Source: Streptomyces caeruleatus
GTDB lineage: Bacteria; Actinomycetota; Actinomycetes; Streptomycetales; Streptomycetaceae
NCBI RefSeq assembly: GCF_001514235.1
Contig: NZ_KQ948936.1
Location: 224,672-288,671 of the forward strand
DNA length: 64,000 nt
Direction: 5' to 3'
In this document: piece by piece, positions 58,879 through 64,000 of the stretch
Position numbering within the stretch: position 1 is the first letter of the stretch
How the letters are laid out: each line of letters begins with the position of its first letter
Made by a program: the position numbers and the translations under genes
The notes under the pieces: generated by a model
The model's input: only the letters and a program-made list of their open reading frames with translations
Told to the model about the DNA's origin: nothing
Databases searched by the model: none

Positions 58879-59623
58879 CACCCGGCCCGACACCCGGCCC
58901 GAGACCCGGCCCGAGACCTCGCCCGACACCTCGGCCGACACCTCGGCCGGCGTCCTGCTCGACGTCCGCGACCTCGTCGTCCGCTACGGCGACGTCACGG
59001 CCGTCGATCACGTCTCGTTCACCCTCTCCCCCGGCGAGACCCTCGCCCTCAACGGCCCGTCCGGCTGCGGCAAGTCCTCCACGGCGCTCGCGGTGCTCCA
59101 GCTGCGCCGCCCGGCCGCCGGTGAAGTCGTGTTCGAGGGGCGGGAGTTGACGACCCTCACCGAACGCGAGCTGCGCCCGCTCCGCCCGCGCATGCAGCCC
59201 GTCTTCCAGGACCCGTACGGCTCCCTGAGCCCCCGCCACCGCATCCGCGACGCGGTGGCGGAACCGCTGAAGGCCCAGGGCCGCTGGAGCGCGGCCGACG
59301 GCCCCGCCCGCGTGGCCGAACTCCTCGACCGGGTGGGCCTCGACCCGTCGTACGGCGACCGCCTCCCGCACGAGCTCTCCGGCGGCCAGTGCCAACGCGC
59401 CGGCATCGCCCGCGCTCTGGCCTCGGAGCCACGCCTGCTGGTCCTGGACGAGCCGGTGTCGTCCCTCGACCCCTCCGTCCGGGCCGGCGTACTGAACCTG
59501 CTCGCCGACCTCCAGGACGACCTCGGCCTCGGCTATCTGTTCATCTGCCACGACCGGGCCGTCGTACGGCATGTCGCGGACCGGGCGATCGAGATGCGCG
59601 AGGGGCGCGTCATGTCCGGGTAG
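58871..59623 (+). CDS. ABC importer ATPase, DppF/OppF type
   Basis: The 250-aa protein starts with a repetitive DTRPETRPETSPDTSADTS leader of about 24 residues, then a standard ATPase: Walker A GPSGCGKSSTAL, signature LSGGQCQRAGIA, Walker B LLVLDEPVSSLD and H-loop ICHDRAVV. The usual C-terminal OppF extension is absent. It overlaps the previous gene by 8 nt and its 3' end overlaps a convergent TetR gene by 14 nt. Confidence 0.93.
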   Translation: MSDTRPDTRPETRPETSPDTSADTSAGVLLDVRDLVVRYGDVTAVDHVSFTLSPGETLALNGPSGCGKSSTALAVLQLRRPAAGEVVFEGRELTTLTERELRPLRPRMQPVFQDPYGSLSPRHRIRDAVAEPLKAQGRWSAADGPARVAELLDRVGLDPSYGDRLPHELSGGQCQRAGIARALASEPRLLVLDEPVSSLDPSVRAGVLNLLADLQDDLGLGYLFICHDRAVVRHVADRAIEMREGRVMSG

Positions 59624-60191
59624 CGGCCTCGATCACCTGGGTGAGCCCTTCGGTGAGCGCTTCGGCGTCGGGCGCGCGCTCGGGGTCGAAGTTCCACTGT
59701 GCGATGAGACCCGTCATGAGGGTCGTGTAGAACCTGCCGAGGGTGTCCAGGGTCTTGTCCGAGACCTCCTCCTCCGGCACGCCCATGAACAGCGCGACAA
59801 GAGCCCGCTCCGCGTCCCGCTGCTGCCGCGCCAGGTGGTCCCGCACCGCGGGCAGCTGGTCCCCCATGACCACGATCTCCATGCTGAGATGCCACATCGA
59901 TCCCGGCCCCCGCATGGTGCCGATGATGTTCGACCACACCTGCCGGAACCGCTCGACCGAGCCGGGCTCGGCGTCGGCCTCCCCCTCCTCGCCGTCGAAC
60001 GCCTCGGAGAGCTCCCCGACCAACGCCAGGTACGCCTCCGCCAGCAGGGCGTCCTTCGAGCCGTAGTGGTAGCCGATCGAGGCCAGATTGGTCCCCGACT
60101 CCTTGACGATGTCGCGCGCGGTCGTGCGCGCGAAGCCTTTCGCCAGCAGGCAGCGCTTGGCTCCCTCGAGCAGATCCTCACGGTGTCCCAT
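59610..60191 (-). CDS. TetR-family regulator of the divergent MFS exporter
   Basis: The 193-aa protein has an HTH (LLEGAKRCLLAKGFARTTAR, ESGTNLASIGYHYGSKDALL) and a C-terminal drug-binding-type domain (WHLSMEIVVMGDQLPAVRDH). ATG 60191 is used; the open frame upstream runs into the repeat array. The seven 13-nt repeats between it and the MFS gene are its probable binding array. Confidence 0.9.
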   Translation of the reverse strand: MGHREDLLEGAKRCLLAKGFARTTARDIVKESGTNLASIGYHYGSKDALLAEAYLALVGELSEAFDGEEGEADAEPGSVERFRQVWSNIIGTMRGPGSMWHLSMEIVVMGDQLPAVRDHLARQQRDAERALVALFMGVPEEEVSDKTLDTLGRFYTTLMTGLIAQWNFDPERAPDAEALTEGLTQVIEAATRT

Positions 60192-60213
60192 GACGACCCA
60201 CCCTACCCCCGAT

Positions 60214-60304
60214 CCATACATCCGTCCCATACATCCGTCCCATACAGCTGTTTTATACGACCGTTCCATACGTCCGTTCTAGACACACGTTTAAGACGCG
60301 CGTA
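60214..60304. repeat. Seven tandem 13-nt repeats (putative TetR operator array)
   Basis: Units start at 60214, 60227, 60240, 60253, 60266, 60279 and 60292. They read CCATACATCCGTC (twice), CCATACAGCTGTT, TTATACGACCGTT, CCATACGTCCGTT, CTAGACACACGTT and TAAGACGCGCGTA. Identity decays toward the MFS start codon, 11 nt after the last unit. Confidence 0.9.
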
Positions 60305-60315
60305 CATTCACCGCC

Positions 60316-61863
60316 ATGACAACGAACCCGATGAGCCCGTCGACGGGCACCCGAGCCGGCCGTCGTGATTGGACCGCCCTCGGCGTCCTGATGCTTCCGC
60401 TGCTGCTGGTCTCGATGGACGTCTCGGTCCTGTACTTCGCGATCCCGGCCATCAGCGCGGACCTGGAGCCGAGCGGCACCCAGCAGCTGTGGATCTTCGA
60501 CATCTACGGCTTCGTCCTGGCCGGCCTGCTGATGACGATGGGCTCGCTCGGCGACCGCATCGGCCACCGCCGCCTCCTGCTGATCGGCGCCACCGCCTTC
60601 GGCGCCGCGTCACTGATGGCCGCGTACTCGAACAGCGCCGGGGTCCTGATCGCGGCCCGCGCTGTCCTCGGCATCGGCGGCGCGACCCTGATGCCGGCGA
60701 CCATGGCCCTCCTCCGCACGATGTTCACCGACCCGGCGCAGCGCGCGAAGGCGATCGGCGTGTGGTCCGGCGTGATGACGGCCGGCGTCGCCCTCGGTTC
60801 GGTGATGAGCGGCGTCCTGGTCGAGCACTTCTGGTGGGGCTCGGTCTTCCTGGTCAACCTGCCCGCGATGGCGCTCCTGCTGCTCCTCGGCCCCCTCCTG
60901 CTCCCCGAGTCGCGGAACCCCGCGGCCGGCCGCTTCGACTGGCCGAGCGTCCCGCTGTCCATGGCGGCGGTGCTGCCCGTGGTCTACGGCCTGAAGGAGA
61001 TCCCGTCCGAGGGCTGGAACGTCCTCTACGTCGTCTCGATCACCGTCGGCCTGCTGTTCGCTGGCCTCTTCGTCCACCGCCAGCGCACGGCCGCGGCCCC
61101 GATAATCTCCCCGGCCCTGTTCCGCGGACGCGGCTTCGCACCCTCCGTGGTCCTCAACCTCGTCTGCATGTTCGGCGTGCTGGGCTCGTCCTACTTCACC
61201 ACCCAGTACCTCCAGTCGGTGCTCGGCATGGGCGCGCTGGAGGCGGCCCTGTGGGCGCTGCTGCCGTCGGTGCCGATCGGCGCGGCGGGACCGCTCGCGA
61301 CCCAGCTGGTGCAGCGGGGCGTCAACCGCGCCTACGTCGTCACCGGCGGCTTCGCGGTCTCGGCATCCGGTTTCGCGCTGCTGTCCCTCGCCGGCACGGA
61401 CTCGCTCTGGCTGGTGCTGACCGCGTGCGCGGTGATCGCCGTCGGGGGCGTCACGGTGATGTCCCAGATCATGGACCTCGCGATGGGCTCCGCCCCGGTG
61501 GAACGGGCGGGCTCCGCGTCCTCCCTGCTGGAGACCGGCGCCGAGTTCGGCGGCGCCCTCGGCATGGCCGTCCTCGGCTCCATCGGTACGGCGGTCTACC
61601 GCCACGAGATCCCGGCATCGGCCCCGGACGCCGCGCACGAGACCCTCGGCGGAGCGCTGGCCGTCGCCGACCGGGTCCCGGGCCTGGCCACCGCCGCGCG
61701 GGAGGCGTTCACCAGCGGGATGCAGGGGGCGGCCGTCGCGGGAGCGGTGCTGCTCGCGGGGGCCGCGGTGCTGGCGGCGGTGGCACTACGGCGGGTCGAG
61801 GTGCGGGAGCGGGCATGCGAAACGCCGGACGAGCCGAGTCAACTCAGCCCGTCCGGCGTTTGA
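60316..61863 (+). CDS. MFS drug exporter, DHA2 (14-TM, EmrB/QacA type)
   Basis: The 515-aa protein has 14 predicted helices. SMDVSVLYFAIPAISADL, GSLGDRIGHRRLLLIGA (motif A) and VLGIGGATLMPATMALLRTM are DHA2 signatures. It exports drugs or metabolites by proton antiport. ATG 60316 immediately follows the repeat array, leaving no room for a normal Shine-Dalgarno sequence, so translation may be leaderless. The last residues SPSGV and the stop come from a dispersed repeat. Confidence 0.92.
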   Translation: MTTNPMSPSTGTRAGRRDWTALGVLMLPLLLVSMDVSVLYFAIPAISADLEPSGTQQLWIFDIYGFVLAGLLMTMGSLGDRIGHRRLLLIGATAFGAASLMAAYSNSAGVLIAARAVLGIGGATLMPATMALLRTMFTDPAQRAKAIGVWSGVMTAGVALGSVMSGVLVEHFWWGSVFLVNLPAMALLLLLGPLLLPESRNPAAGRFDWPSVPLSMAAVLPVVYGLKEIPSEGWNVLYVVSITVGLLFAGLFVHRQRTAAAPIISPALFRGRGFAPSVVLNLVCMFGVLGSSYFTTQYLQSVLGMGALEAALWALLPSVPIGAAGPLATQLVQRGVNRAYVVTGGFAVSASGFALLSLAGTDSLWLVLTACAVIAVGGVTVMSQIMDLAMGSAPVERAGSASSLLETGAEFGGALGMAVLGSIGTAVYRHEIPASAPDAAHETLGGALAVADRVPGLATAAREAFTSGMQGAAVAGAVLLAGAAVLAAVALRRVEVRERACETPDEPSQLSPSGV

Positions 61864-61915
61864 GGACGAGGCCCGTTCAGGGCCGATGCGGGGGTCTGGG
61901 GGCTGCCGCCCCCGG
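61820..61915. repeat. Dispersed element, copy 2, with flanking hairpins
   Basis: CAGCCCGTCCGGCGTTTGAG then GACGAGGCC... repeats the element at 44140-44207. Here AAACGCCGGACG (61820-61831) pairs perfectly with CGTCCGGCGTTT (61850-61861), and a second hairpin GGGGGC-TGCC-GCCCCC closes at 61898-61913. It contains the MFS stop and probably terminates both convergent genes. Confidence 0.8.
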
Positions 61916-61925
61916 ACACGGCAAC

Positions 61926-63515
61926 CTAGGCCAGGTTCACCGCACGAGCCGACGTAGCCCCGATCTCCTCGGCAACCTCGATCAACACCCCGGAGGGCAC
62001 CGTGTCGTCGACGGTCAGGACGGCCAGCGCCTCACCACCGGCGACGGCACGCGAGACCTGCATGCCGGCGATGTTGATGCCCGCCTCACCGAAGACCCGG
62101 CCGACCGTGCCGACGACACCCGGACGGTCCTCGTACTTCAGGACGACCATGTGGTCGGCGAGCGCGAGGTCCACGTCGTAGTCGCCGACGGCGACGATCT
62201 TCTGGAGGTGCTTGGGGCCGGCCAGCGTGCCGGAGACCGAGACCTCCTCGCCGCCCGAGAGCGTGCCGCGCACGGTGACGACGTTGCGGTGGTCGGACGA
62301 CTCCGAGCTGGTCGTCAGCCGCACCTCGACGCCGCGCTCCTGCGCGAACAGCGGGGCGTTGACGTACGACACGGTCTCGTCGACGACGTCCTCGAAGACA
62401 CCCTTGAGGGCGCTGAGCTCCAGCACCTTCACGTCGTGCTGGGTGATCTCGCCGTAGACCTCGACGTCGAGGCGGACCGCGACCTCACCGGCGAGCGCCG
62501 TGAAGATCCGGCCGAGGCGCTCGGCGAGCGGCAGACCCGGCTTGACGTCCTCGGCGATGACGCCGCCCTGGACGTTGACCGCGTCGGGCACGAGCTCACC
62601 GGCGAGGGCGAGGCGCACCGAGCGGGCGACGGCGATACCGGCCTTCTCCTGCGCCTCGTCGGTGGAGGCGCCGAGGTGCGGGGTGGCGACGACCTGGTCG
62701 AACTCGAAGAGCGGGGAGTCCGTGCAGGGCTCCTTCGCGTACACGTCGAGGCCGGCACCGGCGACCCGGCCCTCCTTGAGGGCGGAGTACAGCGCCTCCT
62801 CGTCGACGATCCCGCCGCGCGCGGCGTTGACGATGCGCACGCTCGGCTTGACCTTGCGCAGCGCCTCGTCGCCGATGAGACCGACGGTCTCGGGGGTCTT
62901 GGGCAGGTGGACGGTGATGAAGTCGGAGACCTCGAGCAGCTCGTCCAGCGACAGCACCTTGACGCCCATCTGGGCGGCGCGCGCGGGCTGGATGTAGGGG
63001 TCGTAGGCGACGACCTTCATGCCGAAGCCGGACATGCGCTGGGCGACCAGCGCGCCGATCCGGCCCAGACCCACGACACCGAGGGTCTTCTCGGCGAGCT
63101 CGACGCCCGTGTACTTGCTGCGCTTCCACTCGCCGTTCTTCAGCGCGGCGTTGGCCTGCGGAATGTGGCGGGCGGTGGCGACGAGCAGACCACAGGCCAG
63201 CTCGGCGGCGGTCACGATGTTCGAGGTGGGGGCGTTGACGACCATCACGCCGGCCTTGGTGGCGGCGGAGACGTCGACGTTGTCCAGGCCGACGCCGGCT
63301 CGGGCGACGACCTTCAGCTTGTTCGCGGCGGCGATGGCCTCGGCGTCGACCTTGGTGGCGGAGCGGATCAGGATCGCGTCCACTTCGGCGATGGCCGGGA
63401 GCAGTTCGGCTCGGTCTGCTCCGTTGCAGTGGCGGATCTCGAAGTCGGGGCCAAGCGCGTCCACGGTCGCGGGCGACAGCTCTTCAGCGATGAGTACGAC
63501 GGGTTTCGAGCTCAC
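61926..63515 (-). CDS. serA: D-3-phosphoglycerate dehydrogenase
   Basis: The 529-aa long-form SerA has an NAD-binding GLGRIGALVAQRM, the catalytic Arg in NAARGGIVDEEAL, and Glu plus His in VVATPHLGAST. It then has the intervening ASB domain (about 320-450) and a C-terminal ACT domain (MVVLKYEDRPGVVGTVGRVF) that senses serine. It makes the first step of serine synthesis. The GTG start (VSSKPVVLIAEE) has GAGGA 5 nt upstream; an in-frame GTG 12 nt earlier is rejected. Confidence 0.97.
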   Translation of the reverse strand: MSSKPVVLIAEELSPATVDALGPDFEIRHCNGADRAELLPAIAEVDAILIRSATKVDAEAIAAANKLKVVARAGVGLDNVDVSAATKAGVMVVNAPTSNIVTAAELACGLLVATARHIPQANAALKNGEWKRSKYTGVELAEKTLGVVGLGRIGALVAQRMSGFGMKVVAYDPYIQPARAAQMGVKVLSLDELLEVSDFITVHLPKTPETVGLIGDEALRKVKPSVRIVNAARGGIVDEEALYSALKEGRVAGAGLDVYAKEPCTDSPLFEFDQVVATPHLGASTDEAQEKAGIAVARSVRLALAGELVPDAVNVQGGVIAEDVKPGLPLAERLGRIFTALAGEVAVRLDVEVYGEITQHDVKVLELSALKGVFEDVVDETVSYVNAPLFAQERGVEVRLTTSSESSDHRNVVTVRGTLSGGEEVSVSGTLAGPKHLQKIVAVGDYDVDLALADHMVVLKYEDRPGVVGTVGRVFGEAGINIAGMQVSRAVAGGEALAVLTVDDTVPSGVLIEVAEEIGATSARAVNLA

Positions 63516-63940
63516 GTGAGTCCTCACAAGTCCAATGCGGACGGCCGTCCCGACGGCCGCTGGCGGTGGAGGGGGAGCGGCACCGGGGAATGTGGGGTGC
63601 GCTCCTGCGTCGTTCGGTGCGTGCTCTCGGTGTGCCGGACGAAGGTCCTCGTAGCGGAGCTACTAGGGCCTTTGGCCGGTGCGGCGAGAGTGCGTGCCGG
63701 GCGGCGTGGGAGTGTGCCTCACATTCCTCGGTGTCGCTTGGCCGCGTGGAGACGCACGACGCTGTGGGCCTGACGCGAATGTTGTGCGCCAGTGTAGTGG
63801 CGCGGCGGAGGGCGTCTTGCGCCTCTGCGGAAGGATCACCCGGACGAGAAACGCCATTTTGTATGGGGTCTCCGTATGGATCCGGGGCAAAGCCCCGTGG
63901 CGGTACCCCCAGCCGAGGGTACCGCCACGGAAGGCGTGGC
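63516..63940. other. 425-nt region between ilvC and serA
   Basis: No gene is seen. On the minus strand TACACT (63791-63796) is a good -10 for serA, which would give a leader of roughly 270 nt. That leader contains the hairpin GGCCGTCGGGACGGCC near 63543-63560 but no convincing leader peptide. The ilvC terminator occupies 63895-63930. Confidence 0.5.
63895..63930 (-). terminator. Terminator of ilvC
   Basis: A perfect 14-bp stem CCGTGGCGGTACCC/GGGTACCGCCACGG with an 8-nt loop starts 10 nt past the ilvC stop. A smaller CGGGGC-AAA-GCCCCG hairpin overlaps its distal side. Confidence 0.88.
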
Positions 63941-64000
63941 TCACGCCTCTTCGTCGACCCAGCTCATCAGCTTGCGCAGCTGCTTGCCGGTGGTCTCCAG
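63941..64000 (-). CDS. ilvC: Ketol-acid reductoisomerase, C-terminal end only
   Basis: Only 19 residues are visible, LETTGKQLRKLMSWVDEEA, then TGA. This is the characteristic IlvC C-terminus, and serA/ilvC adjacency fits streptomycetes. The enzyme performs the second step of Val/Ile synthesis. The rest lies beyond the right edge. Confidence 0.85.
   Translation of the reverse strand: METTGKQLRKLMSWVDEEA

Noticed and set aside
60214..60304. The 13-nt repeat array considered as a small CRISPR
   Set aside because: The units are contiguous without spacers, too short for CRISPR repeats, and no cas gene is present. An operator array explains it better.
60369..63773. 1134-codon plus-strand frame across the MFS and serA genes
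   Set aside because: It is out of frame with the MFS gene and antisense to serA, with a low-complexity RRPG-type product.

Overview
The window is high-GC DNA with near-saturated G/C third codon positions, GTG and TTG starts, a lysine-tailed HU protein and two tandem conservon operons. Together these identify a Streptomyces chromosome, in a core-like region. The gene order (cofC, hupS, leuDC, ndgR, Glu/Gln tRNAs, gltX, conservons, accB/accE, cimA, leuB, ilvE, putA/pruA, serA, ilvC) is housekeeping in character. I see no prophage, insertion sequence, CRISPR array or large biosynthetic cluster.

Layout. 1-6 kb: partial acyltransferase, coenzyme F420 cofC, small OB-fold-like protein, nucleoid protein HupS, leuCD and its divergent IclR regulator ndgR. 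6-11.4 kb: a DUF4188/MerR divergon, five Gln/Glu tRNAs, a HAD hydrolase, an orphan RelE/ParE-like protein and the FAH-gltX operon. 11.5-22.9 kb: a 61-aa peptide with a duplicated NPRRT motif, then two complete conservons (sensor kinase-like CvnA, roadblock CvnB, DUF742 CvnC, GTPase CvnD). 23-33.4 kb: acyl-CoA carboxylase beta and epsilon, a secreted PL8 lyase divergent from yceI, a TetR/EamA pair, a secreted trypsin, a TPM-domain membrane protein and a VOC protein. 33.4-38 kb: citramalate synthase cimA and two paralogous exported beta-propellers. 38-44.2 kb: a compact regulon of fused ureAB, divergent ureC, agmatine deiminase, zinc-ribbon protein and TetR, divergent from an NCS1 permease. 44.2-46.6 kb: ilvE and leuB. 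46.8-54.5 kb: Tat-exported phosphoesterase, AAC(2')-I-like acetyltransferase, alpha/beta hydrolase, pruA, putA and a PucR regulator. 54.5-64 kb: an Opp/Nik-type ABC importer behind a Zur-box-like site, a TetR/MFS pair around a 13-nt repeat array, serA and the 3' end of ilvC.

How the genes work together. Branched-chain amino acid synthesis dominates (leuC, leuD, leuB, cimA, ilvE, ilvC), with ndgR as a nearby regulator. putA and pruA convert proline to glutamate under a divergent PucR protein. GltX lies close to Glu and Gln tRNAs, consistent with indirect Gln-tRNA synthesis.

Most unusual items: the urease-like/agmatine deiminase/permease regulon, whose UreC-like subunit keeps the metal ligands but lacks the flap cysteine; the NPRRT peptide; the 13-nt operator array abutting the MFS start codon; the Zur-box importer with a single-chain double permease; and dispersed palindromic elements that supply or touch the stop codons of neighbouring genes.
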